Source: Pseudomonas sp. MM213
Lineage (GTDB): Bacteria > Pseudomonadota > Gammaproteobacteria > Pseudomonadales > Pseudomonadaceae
NCBI RefSeq assembly: GCF_020423045.1
Contig: NZ_CP081943.1
Location: forward strand, 6,076,001 to 6,140,000
Direction of reading: 5' to 3'
Length of the DNA stretch: 64,000 nucleotides
A program made the position numbers and the translations under genes. Under the pieces are notes generated by a model. It saw nothing but the letters and a program-made list of their open reading frames with translations. It searched no databases and was not told where the DNA came from. Below, piece after piece: positions 7,586 to 16,549 of this stretch; the stretch's first letter is position 1; every line of letters begins with the position of its first letter.

Positions 7586-7670
7586 CCTTCGCGGGCAAGC
7601 CTCGCTCCTACAGGGATCACGCTGTCCATTGTAGGAGCGAGCGGTGCGGCGATCCGACTTGCCCGCGAAG
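7586..7670. repeat. REPIN, inner-CTACAG orientation, right half with an insert
   Basis: The left half begins CTTCGCGGG and ends CTCCTACAGG; the right half begins TGTAGGAGCGAG, then has an extra CGGTGCGGCGATCCGA before CTTGCCCGCGAAG. It lies between convergent genes. Confidence 0.8.
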
Positions 7671-7673
7671 CTT

Positions 7674-8138
7674 TTAGAACATCGGCCGCGCCGAGGCGAT
7701 CGCCACCAGCACCAACCCCACAATCAAATTAATCCCCACCAACCGGCGAATCCTCCCCAGTACCGCAGCCCCCGTCGGCCAATCCTGCGCCGTCACCGCC
7801 GTGCGCAATTCCGGCAACAGCAACGCCTGAATCCGGATAAACAGCGCGGTCATCACCACGAACAACCCCATCATCACCTGCACATAACGCGGCGCGGCCT
7901 CGAAACCGCTGTACTGCAAATGAATCATGCCGACACCGCTGACCGGCAACAGCACCACCGCGATCCAGACCCAGCGGAAAAAACCTTGAAACACTTCTAC
8001 CCACAGCTTCAACCGGGCCGGGCCTTCCAGCGCCTTCATCGCGGCCGGACGCAAGACCATCCAGGCGAAAAACATGCCGCCGACCCACACCAGGGCGGAC
8101 AGGACATGCAGGGTGTAAACGATGCCAAAAGGTGTCAT
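7674..8138 (-). CDS. CopD family integral membrane protein
   Basis: The 154-residue protein has four predicted transmembrane helices. The conserved LHVLSALVWVGGMFFAWMVLRP near the N-terminus and SGVGMIHLQYSG in helix 2-3 match the CopD/YcnJ-like family, with conserved His residues. Members are linked to copper or haem handling, but no copper genes are near. The gene is single and convergent with the collagen-like gene. Confidence 0.8.
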   Translation of the reverse strand: MTPFGIVYTLHVLSALVWVGGMFFAWMVLRPAAMKALEGPARLKLWVEVFQGFFRWVWIAVVLLPVSGVGMIHLQYSGFEAAPRYVQVMMGLFVVMTALFIRIQALLLPELRTAVTAQDWPTGAAVLGRIRRLVGINLIVGLVLVAIASARPMF

Positions 8139-8237
8139 TGGGGTACTCCGTTCTGCGCGGGATTAATTAGCGGGGTATGATAGCGGCCGAACCGAACCAC
8201 TGAAAATTTATCCAGCGTTTTTTGCGCCCGACAATCC

Positions 8238-10382
8238 ATGATCAGCACTGAACTCAAAACCACGATCCAGGGCGCCTACTCGCGTTTTCTCGAAGCCAAG
8301 AGCCTCAAGCCGCGCTACGGCCAACGCCTGATGATCGCCGAAATTGCCAAGGTCCTCGGTGACATCGACACCGACGACGAAGGCCGGCGCAGTGGCGACC
8401 CCGCGATTGTCGCGGTGGAAGCCGGCACCGGTACCGGCAAGACCGTGGCCTACAGCCTGGCGGCGATCCCGACCGCGAAAGCCGCCGGTAAACGCCTGGT
8501 GATCGCCACGGCCACCGTGGCCCTGCAAGAACAGATCGTCTACAAGGATCTGCCCGACCTTATGCGCAACAGCGGGCTGAATTTCAGCTTCGCCCTGGCC
8601 AAGGGTCGTGGGCGCTATATGTGCCTGTCCAAGCTCGACATGTTGCTCCAGGAAGGTCACGCACAAACCGCTACCGCGCAGTTGTTCGAAGAAGAAGGCT
8701 TCAAGATCGAGGTCGATGAGGCCAGTCAGAAGCTGTTCACCAGCATGATCGAGAAGCTCGCCGGCAATAAGTGGGACGGCGACCGCGACAGTTGGTCCAC
8801 CGCCCTGGAAGACGCCGATTGGGCGCGCCTGACCACCGATCACAGCCAGTGCACCAACCGCCATTGCCCGAACTTCGGCCAGTGCGCCTTCTACAAGGCC
8901 CGCGAAGGCATGGGCAAGGTTGACGTGATCGTCACCAACCACGACATGGTCCTGGCGGACCTGGCCCTTGGCGGCGGCGCCGTTTTGCCCGATCCGCGCG
9001 ACACCATCTACGTGTTCGACGAAGGTCACCATCTGCCGGACAAGGCCATCGGCCACTTCGCCCATTACACGCGCCTGCGCTCCACCGCCGACTGGCTGGA
9101 AACCACCGCCAAGAACCTCACCAAATTGCTCGCCCAGCATCCGTTGCCGGGCGACCTGGGCAAGTTGATCGAGCAGGTGCCGGAACTGGCCCGTGAGATC
9201 AAGACCCAGCAGCAATTCATGTTTACCGCCTGCGAACAGGCTGCCGATTTCAAACCCGGCGAAGACGTCGAAGGTCGCGAACGGCCACGTCACCGTTTCG
9301 TCGGCGGGGTGATTCCCGAGCACATGCGTGAAATGGGCATCGAGCTGAAAAAGGGTTTTGCCCGCCTCACCGACCTGTTCACCCGACTCACCGAGTTGCT
9401 CAAGGAAGGCATGGACGGCGAGGTCAACATCGGCATCGCCAGCAACCAGGCCGAAGAGTGGTATCCGCTGTTCGGCAGCCTGTTATCGCGCTCTTCGGGC
9501 AACTGGGAGTTGTGGGTCGCATTCACCGCCGAAGACCCGGAAGACAACCCGCCCATGGCGCGCTGGCTGACCCTGGCCGAAAGCGGCTCGCTGTTCGACA
9601 TCGAAGTCAACGCCAGCCCGATCCTCGCGGCGGAAATGCTCCGGCGCAATCTGTGGAACGTGGCTTACGGCGCGCTGGTGACTTCGGCGACCCTGACCGC
9701 ACTCGGCACCTTCGACCGCTTCCGCATGCGTGCCGGGCTGCCGAAAAAAGCCGTGACCGCCGTGGTCCCGAGCCCGTTCCATCACGCCGACGCCGGCGTA
9801 CTGCGGGTGCCGGACCTGAAAGCCGATCCACGTGATGCAGCGGCCCACACTGCGGCGATCATTCGTGACCTGCCGCAACTGATCGAAGGTTCGCGCGGCA
9901 CGCTGGTGCTGTTCTCCTCGCGTAAACAGATGCAGGACGTGTTCGACGGTCTCGACCGCGACTGGCGCAAGCAAGTGTTCATTCAAGGCAACCTGTCGAA
10001 ACAGGAAACCCTGAACAAGCACAAGGCGCGCGTCGATGGCGGCGATTCCAGCGTGCTGTTCGGCCTGGCGAGTTTCGCCGAAGGGGTCGACTTGCCCGGT
10101 GCGTACTGCGAGCACGTGGTGATCGCGAAGATTCCATTCTCGGTGCCCGATGATCCGGTCGAAGCGGCACTGGCCGAGTGGATCGAAGCGCGGGGCGGCA
10201 ATCCGTTCATGGAGATCTCCGTACCGGACGCCTCGCTGAAACTGGTCCAGGCCTGCGGTCGCTTGCTGCGAACCGAAGAAGACCGCGGCACCATCACCTT
10301 GCTCGACCGGCGTCTGGTCACCCAGCGTTACGGCAAAGCGATCCTCAATGCGTTGCCGCCATTCCGTCGAGAAATTTCCTGA
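8238..10382 (+). CDS. dinG: ATP-dependent DNA helicase DinG
   Basis: This 714-residue XPD-like superfamily 2 helicase resolves R-loops, D-loops and G-quadruplexes and works in replication-transcription conflicts. Walker A is EAGTGTGKTV (residues 61-70). Motif II is FDEGHHLPD near residue 260, the DinG form of DEAH. Four cysteines for the 4Fe-4S cluster are visible: one at YMCLSK (about 129) and three at CTNRHCPNFGQC (about 205-216). C-terminal helicase motifs include FSSRKQMQDVF, GLASFAEGVDLPG and QACGRLLRTEEDRG. Full length for the family; it starts 100 bp from the divergent CopD-like gene. No obvious LexA box was found upstream. Confidence 0.95.
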   Translation: MISTELKTTIQGAYSRFLEAKSLKPRYGQRLMIAEIAKVLGDIDTDDEGRRSGDPAIVAVEAGTGTGKTVAYSLAAIPTAKAAGKRLVIATATVALQEQIVYKDLPDLMRNSGLNFSFALAKGRGRYMCLSKLDMLLQEGHAQTATAQLFEEEGFKIEVDEASQKLFTSMIEKLAGNKWDGDRDSWSTALEDADWARLTTDHSQCTNRHCPNFGQCAFYKAREGMGKVDVIVTNHDMVLADLALGGGAVLPDPRDTIYVFDEGHHLPDKAIGHFAHYTRLRSTADWLETTAKNLTKLLAQHPLPGDLGKLIEQVPELAREIKTQQQFMFTACEQAADFKPGEDVEGRERPRHRFVGGVIPEHMREMGIELKKGFARLTDLFTRLTELLKEGMDGEVNIGIASNQAEEWYPLFGSLLSRSSGNWELWVAFTAEDPEDNPPMARWLTLAESGSLFDIEVNASPILAAEMLRRNLWNVAYGALVTSATLTALGTFDRFRMRAGLPKKAVTAVVPSPFHHADAGVLRVPDLKADPRDAAAHTAAIIRDLPQLIEGSRGTLVLFSSRKQMQDVFDGLDRDWRKQVFIQGNLSKQETLNKHKARVDGGDSSVLFGLASFAEGVDLPGAYCEHVVIAKIPFSVPDDPVEAALAEWIEARGGNPFMEISVPDASLKLVQACGRLLRTEEDRGTITLLDRRLVTQRYGKAILNALPPFRREIS

Positions 10383-10477
10383 TACGACGGTGGGCAAATC
10401 TGCCCACCGCGTTGTCTATCTCTCTGCCATCGCTTTTCCACTGGCCATTGTTGGTCGTTAGGGAGATTTTCGTTCTC

Positions 10478-12988
10478 ATGATTCGCCGTTCGTTGCCTGC
10501 TGTTTTTGCCTTGTTGTTCACCACGCCTTTGCTCGCCGCTCCCGCAGGCCAGCAGACGCTGTTCAACTTTGTGCGCCCCGCCGACGTGGTCCAGGTGGCG
10601 ACTCAGGACGCCAGCCTGCCGCAATCCAATGCAGAGCAAACGGCCGAAGGCGAAGTGCTGCGCCGGGTGACGTTCAACCCGGTGGCCCAGCCAACCCTGC
10701 GCCTGACCCCGCAAACCGGGGCCTGGGACTGGTCGCAGTCCGGCGTGATGAGCCTGCGTATTCAAAGCGCAATGAACTGGGCCGTGACCCTCTACGTGAA
10801 AATCCAGAGCAACGACGGCAAGACGCTGATCAGCCGCGTCGATCTGCCGGCCGGCCCTGCGCAGACGCTGCTGGTGCCGTTGCAGCCGAGCTCGCCGCTG
10901 AGCCTGGGCATGAAGGCCGGTCCGCCGATGCCGATGACTGTCGACGGTCAACGCATCCTGTTGGCCAGCAGCGCCGGTGAGCTGGATCGCAGCCAGGTGG
11001 TGTCGGTGACGTTGTCGATGGATCAGCCGAAAGTCGCGCAAAGTATCCTGCTGGAACGCTTTGGCGTGCAGGAAGGCGAGGCCGTCACCCAAGCCGTTTA
11101 TGGCGGCCTGGTGGACGCTTTCGGTCAGTCGACCCGGACCAAATGGCCGGAGAAGGTCGGCAGCGACGAGCAACTGAAAAGCGCCGCCGCCAAGGAACAG
11201 CAACAAACCAAAACCTGGCTGGCCGAGCGCGAGAAGTCGTCGCTGGACAAGTTCGGTGGCTGGATAAAAGGCCCGACGTTCAAGGCCAGCGGTTTTTTCC
11301 GCAGCGAGAAACGTGACGGTCGCTGGTATCTGGTGACCCCGGAAGGCCATCCGTTTTATTCGCTCGGGGTCAACACCGTGACCCCGGACGTCAACCAGAC
11401 TTACATCGCCGGTCGCGAGTGGATGTTCGAATCGCTGCCTAAACCCGAGGAACCGCTGGCCAGTCACTTTGGCGAAGGCGACAACCGGGGTGGCAATGGC
11501 GTCGATCAGGGCCGAGGCTACAACGCCGGGCGCTGGTACGATTTCTATGGCGCGAACCTGCAGCGTCTGTATGGCGCCCCTTGCACACCGGGCAGCGACA
11601 CCAAGGCCGGTGTTGCCGAAGCGGCCAAGGCCGACGCGGTTGAGGCGACGGTCGAGAAGACCGCTGAACAACCCGTCGTTCCTTCCACGGTCGAAGCCGG
11701 TGTTGCCGAAGCCGCCAAGGCCGGCGCAGAGGAAGCGACCGTCGCGAAAGCGGTCGAGCAGAAACCCGCCGAACCTTGCACCGCCGTGATTGATGAACAA
11801 CGCTGGGCCAGCCACACCCTGGATCGCCTGCAAGCCTGGGGCTTCAACACCATCGGCAACTGGAGCGCCCCGGAGCTGGGCAACGCGGACCGCGTGCCCT
11901 ACACCTTGCCGCTGTCGATCGTCGGCGATTACGCCAGCATCAGCACCGGCACCGACTGGTGGGGCGGCATGCCTGACCCGTTCGACCCGCGTTTCGCCAT
12001 GGCCACCGAGCGCGCCGTGGCCATCGCCGCCCGCGATCATCGAGACGACCCTTGGCTGATCGGTTACTTCGCCGACAACGAACTGGCCTGGGCCGGTCCT
12101 GGTGACGACCCGAAAGCCCGCTACGCGCTGGCCTACGGCACCTTGAAAATGACCACCGACGTGCCGGCCAAACGCGCGTTCCTCAAGCAACTGCGCGACA
12201 AGTACCGCAATCAGGCAGGCCTGTCCAAAGCCTGGGGCATCGACTTGCCGGCCTGGGAATTGATGGAAGACCCGGGCTTCGTGCCGCCGCTGCCAAGTGC
12301 TGAGTACCCGGAAATCGAAGCCGACTTCAAATACTTCCAGAAGGTCTTCGCTGACACGTACTTCAAAACCATTTCCGACTCGCTCAAGTGGCACGCACCG
12401 AATCAGCTGCTGCTGGGCGGCCGTTTCGCCATCAGCACCCCGGAAGCCGTCGAATCCTGTGCACAGTATTGCGATGTGCTGAGCTTCAACATGTACACCC
12501 TGCAACCGCAAGACGGTTACGACTTCGCCAAATTGCGCAGCCTGGACAAACCGGTGCTGATCACCGAATTCAACTTCGGCTCGGCCGATCGCGGCCCGTT
12601 CTGGGGCGGCGTGACGCAACTGGCGAAGGAAGAGGATCGTGGCCCGGCTTACGCCAATTTCCTCAAACAGGCACTGAGCGAGCCGTCGATTGTCGGCGTG
12701 CACTGGTTCCAGTACCTCGATCAACCAGTGACCGGTCGTCTGTTGGACGGTGAAAACGGGCACTTTGGTTTGGTCGGCATTACCGATCTGCCGTTTCAGG
12801 GCTTCGTCGACAGCGTGCGCAAGAGCAACCTGGCGGCCGTTGATCAGTTGGGCAAAGAGGCCGAGAAGGCCAAGGCTGAAGCGGATAAAGCCAGTCACGA
12901 TGCCGAAGGCGGGCGAAAAGCTGAAGCCGGCAAGGGCCCGGGGAAGGGCGCCGGGCAGGCGGGTGGGCATTCGGGGAATGGTCATTAA
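10478..12988 (+). CDS. Secreted beta-agarase-like / GH42-like glycoside hydrolase
   Basis: The 836-residue exported protein has a signal peptide (MIRRSLPAVFALLFTTPLLAA), an N-terminal carbohydrate-binding-like beta domain (about residues 25-240) and a TIM-barrel hydrolase domain starting at GRWYLVTPEGHPFYSLGVN. Barrel motifs include GFNTIGNWSAPE, GYFADNELAW (probable acid/base Glu) and PVLITEFNFG (probable nucleophile Glu). An Ala/Glu-rich insert of about 60 residues contains a near-duplicate (GVAEAAKADAVEATVEK / GVAEAAKAGAEEATVAK), and the tail is a Gly/Lys/His-rich low-complexity region. Such proteins are annotated as beta-agarase in pseudomonads, but the true substrate, perhaps an exopolysaccharide, is unknown. 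Confidence 0.8.
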   Translation: MIRRSLPAVFALLFTTPLLAAPAGQQTLFNFVRPADVVQVATQDASLPQSNAEQTAEGEVLRRVTFNPVAQPTLRLTPQTGAWDWSQSGVMSLRIQSAMNWAVTLYVKIQSNDGKTLISRVDLPAGPAQTLLVPLQPSSPLSLGMKAGPPMPMTVDGQRILLASSAGELDRSQVVSVTLSMDQPKVAQSILLERFGVQEGEAVTQAVYGGLVDAFGQSTRTKWPEKVGSDEQLKSAAAKEQQQTKTWLAEREKSSLDKFGGWIKGPTFKASGFFRSEKRDGRWYLVTPEGHPFYSLGVNTVTPDVNQTYIAGREWMFESLPKPEEPLASHFGEGDNRGGNGVDQGRGYNAGRWYDFYGANLQRLYGAPCTPGSDTKAGVAEAAKADAVEATVEKTAEQPVVPSTVEAGVAEAAKAGAEEATVAKAVEQKPAEPCTAVIDEQRWASHTLDRLQAWGFNTIGNWSAPELGNADRVPYTLPLSIVGDYASISTGTDWWGGMPDPFDPRFAMATERAVAIAARDHRDDPWLIGYFADNELAWAGPGDDPKARYALAYGTLKMTTDVPAKRAFLKQLRDKYRNQAGLSKAWGIDLPAWELMEDPGFVPPLPSAEYPEIEADFKYFQKVFADTYFKTISDSLKWHAPNQLLLGGRFAISTPEAVESCAQYCDVLSFNMYTLQPQDGYDFAKLRSLDKPVLITEFNFGSADRGPFWGGVTQLAKEEDRGPAYANFLKQALSEPSIVGVHWFQYLDQPVTGRLLDGENGHFGLVGITDLPFQGFVDSVRKSNLAAVDQLGKEAEKAKAEADKASHDAEGGRKAEAGKGPGKGAGQAGGHSGNGH

Positions 12989-13011
12989 GGCCTGATCTAC
13001 TGCGTTATCGT

Positions 13012-13083
13012 TCTTCGCGGGCAAGCCTCGCTCCTACAGGTTCGGCGGTGCTCCTGTAGGAGCGAGGCTTGCCCGCGAAGGCG
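13012..13083. repeat. REPIN, inner-CTACAG orientation
   Basis: CTTCGCGGGCAAGCC ... CTACAGG is followed after 11 bp by CCTGTAGGAGC ... CGCGAAGG; perfect arms, located after the agarase-like gene. Confidence 0.85.
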
Positions 13084-13217
13084 TCCTCAAAAACACCATG
13101 AATTCCAGATCCAATAGATCGGCAATCCGACCGCCCGGCCCAACCCTGTTCCCAAAACCATCAATGGCTGGAACAATGCCGGCCACTTTGTAGAACGTTT
13201 GTCCGAGGGAGTAGCGG

Positions 13218-14363
13218 GTGCAGATTCAGGGTCATTACGAGCTTAAGTTCGAAGCGGTTCGCGAAGCGTTCGCGGCGTTGTTCGACGATCCCCAGGAGCG
13301 TGGCGCAGCGTTGTGCATCCAGGTTGGCGGCGAAACCGTTCTCGACCTCTGGTCCGGCACCGCCGACAAGGATGGCCATGAGGCCTGGCACAGCGACACC
13401 ATCGCCAACCTGTTTTCCTGCACCAAGACCTTCACCGCCGTCACCGCCCTGCAACTGGTCGCCGAAGGCAAGCTGCAACTGGATGCCCCGGTTGCCCGCT
13501 ATTGGCCCGAATTCGCTGCCGCGGGCAAGGAATCCGTCACCCTGCGTCAACTGCTCTGCCATCAGGCTGGTTTGCCGGCGTTGCGCGAGTTGCTGGCTCC
13601 GGAAGCGCTTTACGACTGGCAAACCATGGTCGATGCGCTGGCCGCCGAATCGCCTTGGTGGACGCCGGGCACCGGTCACGGTTATGCCGCGATCACCTAT
13701 GGCTGGCTGGTCGGCGAATTGCTGCGCCGTGCAGACGGGCGTGGGCCGGGCGAGTCCATTGTGGCCCGCGTGGCCAAACCGTTGGGCCTGGATTTTCACG
13801 TCGGTCTGGCGGATGAAGAATTCCATCGCGTGGCGCACATCGCCCGTGGCAAGGGCAACGTCGGCGATGCCGCGGCCCAGCGCCTGCTGCAAGTGACGAT
13901 GCGCGAACCGACGGCCATGACCACGCGGGCCTTTACTAACCCGCCGTCGGTCCTGACCAGCACCAACAAACCGGAATGGCGGCGCATGCAACAACCGGCG
14001 GCCAACGGCCACGGCAATGCCCGCAGCCTGGCCGGGTTCTATGCCGGGCTGCTCGACGGCAGCCTGCTGGAAAGCGAGATGCTCGATGAGCTGACCCGCG
14101 AACACAGCCTCGGCGAAGACAAGACTTTACTGACCCGGACCCGTTTCGGCCTGGGTTGCATGCTCGATCAACCGGATGTCCCGAACGCCACCTACGGCCT
14201 CGGCCCACGTGCGTTCGGCCACCCGGGCGCTGGCGGCTCCATCGGTTTTGCTGACCCTGAATACGATGTCGCCTTCGGTTTTGTGACAAATACACTGGGG
14301 CCTTACGTCTTGATGGATCCGCGCGCGCAAAAGCTCGCGCGGGTACTGGCCACTTGTCTGTAA
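13218..14363 (+). CDS. Serine hydrolase, class C beta-lactamase/esterase family
   Basis: This 381-residue cytoplasmic protein (no signal) has the beta-lactamase-fold esterase pattern: SxxK as Ser67-Cys-Thr-Lys70, a Tyr-containing YAAITYGW motif near residue 155, and HPGAGGSIGFAD near the C-terminus in place of KTG. It probably hydrolyses small esters rather than beta-lactams. The start is GTG at 13218: an in-frame TAG stands at 13212-13214, so nothing longer is possible, and GAGGGAG precedes it. It stands before an OmpA gene and pdxH in the same direction. Confidence 0.87.
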   Translation: MQIQGHYELKFEAVREAFAALFDDPQERGAALCIQVGGETVLDLWSGTADKDGHEAWHSDTIANLFSCTKTFTAVTALQLVAEGKLQLDAPVARYWPEFAAAGKESVTLRQLLCHQAGLPALRELLAPEALYDWQTMVDALAAESPWWTPGTGHGYAAITYGWLVGELLRRADGRGPGESIVARVAKPLGLDFHVGLADEEFHRVAHIARGKGNVGDAAAQRLLQVTMREPTAMTTRAFTNPPSVLTSTNKPEWRRMQQPAANGHGNARSLAGFYAGLLDGSLLESEMLDELTREHSLGEDKTLLTRTRFGLGCMLDQPDVPNATYGLGPRAFGHPGAGGSIGFADPEYDVAFGFVTNTLGPYVLMDPRAQKLARVLATCL

Positions 14364-14374
14364 AACGCGCTGAA

Positions 14375-14394
14375 GGGTTCCAGGGCCGGAACCC
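14375..14394 (+). terminator. Stem-loop after the serine hydrolase gene
   Basis: GGGTTCC (14375-14381) pairs with GGAACCC (14388-14394) across a 6-nt loop. It lacks a strong T-run, so termination is possible but weak. Confidence 0.45.
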
Positions 14395-14477
14395 GAAGGC
14401 CTTTATGTTTTCCAACCGTCTGTTTATCCGGGTCATGCCGGCCTGAATTTTTATGACTTCCTTTTTGTGGATTTCCA

Positions 14478-15467
14478 ATGTCACTCAATAAAACCACCCT
14501 CGCTTTGGCCCTGTGTGTCGCTGTTACCGGTTGTGCGCAGACACCAAAAAATGATTCGGATGGCAGCAGCTGGTGGCCGTTCGGTTCCTCCGACAAAGTC
14601 GCGGCGAAAGAGCCGGCTCCCGCGCCGGCACCTGTGAAGCCTGCCGAGGTGGCCCCGGCTGCCAAGGCTGAAGCCGACGCCGGTGGCAAATGGTGGTGGC
14701 CGTTCGGCGGCAAAGAGCAGAGCACGGCCAAAGTCGTGCCGATGCCTGACCCTAAAGTCACTCAGGCCTGGCTCGACGATTACGAACCGCGCCTGCGCAC
14801 CGCGATCAAGGACAGTAACCTGCAACTCGAGCGCCGTGAAAACGTGCTGGTGGTCACCGCGCCGGTAGAAGGTTCGTTCAACCCCGACCGTCCGGCCATG
14901 CTGCTGCCGGTGACCCTCGGCCCGTTCACTCGCGTGGCGAAAATCCTTGAAGTCGATCCGAAGACCGCCGTGCTGGTATTGGGTCACAGCGACACCTCGG
15001 GCGCCGCACCGGCCAACGTGAAACTGAGCCAGGAACGCGCACAAGCCGTGGCGGCGATTTTCCGCCTCAGCGGTCTGCAGCGTGATCGCCTGATGCTGCG
15101 CGGCATGGGTGGTGAAGCCCCGCGTGCGGCCAACGACAGCGTTGAAGGCCGTGCCTTGAACCGTCGCGTCGAACTGCTGGTGACTCCGCAAAACACCATG
15201 GTTGCGCTGTTGAGCAAGTACAACATGCCAGCCCCTGCACCGGTGAAACTGGTCGCTGCCCAGGACGTCAAGCCAGTGGCCAAGCCGGTCACCCCGGCAC
15301 CGGCCGCGAAGAAAGCCGCTGTACCTGCCACGAAAAAAGCGCCGGCCAAGAAAGCCGCCGCCAAGAAGGCTCCGGCTAAAACCGCGACACCGGCCAAGAA
15401 AACCGCGCCGGCCAAAGCCGCGGCAGCTGACAAAAAAGTCGTTGTCGCCGATCCTGTGAAAAAGTGA
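14478..15467 (+). CDS. OmpA family lipoprotein with histone-like Lys/Ala tail
   Basis: The 329-residue envelope lipoprotein starts with a signal and lipobox VTGC (about Cys15-20). It then has two WWPFG-containing segments (SSWWPFGSSDK and KWWWPFGGKEQ) flanking an Ala/Pro linker. The OmpA peptidoglycan-binding domain follows (LVLGHSDTSGAAPANVKLSQ ... GRALNRRVELLV). The last 80 residues are Lys/Ala/Pro repeats (KKAPAKKAAAKKAPAKT), like eukaryotic H1 or Pseudomonas AlgP tails, odd for an outer-membrane protein. It lies 25 bp before pdxH, so co-transcription is likely. Confidence 0.88.
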   Translation: MSLNKTTLALALCVAVTGCAQTPKNDSDGSSWWPFGSSDKVAAKEPAPAPAPVKPAEVAPAAKAEADAGGKWWWPFGGKEQSTAKVVPMPDPKVTQAWLDDYEPRLRTAIKDSNLQLERRENVLVVTAPVEGSFNPDRPAMLLPVTLGPFTRVAKILEVDPKTAVLVLGHSDTSGAAPANVKLSQERAQAVAAIFRLSGLQRDRLMLRGMGGEAPRAANDSVEGRALNRRVELLVTPQNTMVALLSKYNMPAPAPVKLVAAQDVKPVAKPVTPAPAAKKAAVPATKKAPAKKAAAKKAPAKTATPAKKTAPAKAAAADKKVVVADPVKK

Positions 15468-15491
15468 TTCGTTAACCAAAAGGAATGCGCC

Positions 15492-16139
15492 ATGACCCAG
15501 GGCCTGGCTGATATGCGTCGCGACTACACCCGAGACGGCCTGACCGAGGCACAAGCCCCGGCCGAGCCGTTCGCGCTGTTCCATCAGTGGTTTGCCGACG
15601 CGGTGAAAACCGAGCAGCCGCCGGTGGAAGCCAACGCCATGACCCTGGCCACCGTCGACCAGGACGGTCGGCCGCATTGCCGCATTTTGCTGCTCAAGGG
15701 CCTGGATGCGCAGGGCTTCACCTTCTTCACCAACTACGACAGCGCCAAGGGCCAGCATCTGACCGCGAACCCATTCGCGGCCATGACGTTTTTCTGGCCG
15801 GCCCTTGAGCGTCAGGTCCGTGTAGAAGGTCGGGTGGTGAAGGTCACGCCTGAGGAGTCCGATGCCTACTTCCAGGTCCGGCCGCTGGGCAGTCGCCTTG
15901 GCGCCTGGGCTTCACCGCAAAGTCGCGTGATCGCCGATCGTGCCGAACTGGAAGCGTTGCTCAAGAACACCGAGCAACGTTTCAGCGATACGCAGCCTCA
16001 TTGCCCTGAGCACTGGGGCGGTTATCGTCTGCTGCCTGAGCGCATCGAATTCTGGCAGGGCCGTTCGAGCCGCCTGCACGATCGCCTCAACTATCGTTTA
16101 CAAGGCGCCGACTGGATTCTTGAACGTCTGGCGCCCTGA
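15492..16139 (+). CDS. pdxH: Pyridoxamine 5'-phosphate oxidase
   Basis: This 215-residue FMN enzyme oxidises pyridoxamine or pyridoxine phosphate to pyridoxal 5'-phosphate, the last step and salvage route of vitamin B6 synthesis. Conserved segments include [49 protein letters not shown] and the C-terminal [24 protein letters not shown] (shown in pieces along 16010-16100). Full family length; AAAGGAATG ribosome site 5' of the ATG. Confidence 0.97.
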   Translation: MTQGLADMRRDYTRDGLTEAQAPAEPFALFHQWFADAVKTEQPPVEANAMTLATVDQDGRPHCRILLLKGLDAQGFTFFTNYDSAKGQHLTANPFAAMTFFWPALERQVRVEGRVVKVTPEESDAYFQVRPLGSRLGAWASPQSRVIADRAELEALLKNTEQRFSDTQPHCPEHWGGYRLLPERIEFWQGRSSRLHDRLNYRLQGADWILERLAP

Positions 16140-16144
16140 GCAGT

Positions 16145-16381
16145 CTACCGACCGGGATAACCTGCCGCAGCGGCCTCCAGCCACTGCGGCAGGTCCCGAC
16201 GCTTGATCTTCTGCGCTTGGGCGTTCGCCAGTTGCTGGAGCATGTAGGCTCTTTTCTGCTCATCGCTCCCCGCCAGGGCTAGCGCCATATCGCGGTCCAT
16301 CCAGCGTTTGATCCGTACGTACAACCACCCATGGAAGTACAGGCCGGCGACCGTGGTGACGACAATGATGAAGTAATCCAT
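16145..16381 (-). CDS. Small membrane-anchored protein of unknown function
   Basis: This 78-residue protein has one N-terminal transmembrane helix (DYFIIVVTTVAGLYFHGWLYV) followed by a charged, helical cytosolic part (RIKRWMDRDMALALAGSDEQKRAYML). It appears conserved between pdxH and the glycine-zipper gene in pseudomonads, from memory. No function can be assigned. It is convergent with pdxH with a 5-bp gap. Confidence 0.75.
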   Translation of the reverse strand: MDYFIIVVTTVAGLYFHGWLYVRIKRWMDRDMALALAGSDEQKRAYMLQQLANAQAQKIKRRDLPQWLEAAAAGYPGR

Positions 16382-16549
16382 GAAAATCCTTGGGGCAGCG
16401 GCGCAGATCTCGTCATTTGCCGCTACTGTTTGATGAGTTCGTGGAGGTCCCTGTACCGGGCCTGAATCAAACCAATTTTATCCGGGCGACGTCGTGACAC
16501 GCGTCAAGCTGCGGAGTTTAATGGTTACCTGTCCTTTGGAGTTGATGTT

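Noticed and set aside
10328..13024. 898-codon open frame antisense to the agarase-like gene
   Set aside because: It mirrors codon third positions of a clear secreted enzyme; no start signal or domain.
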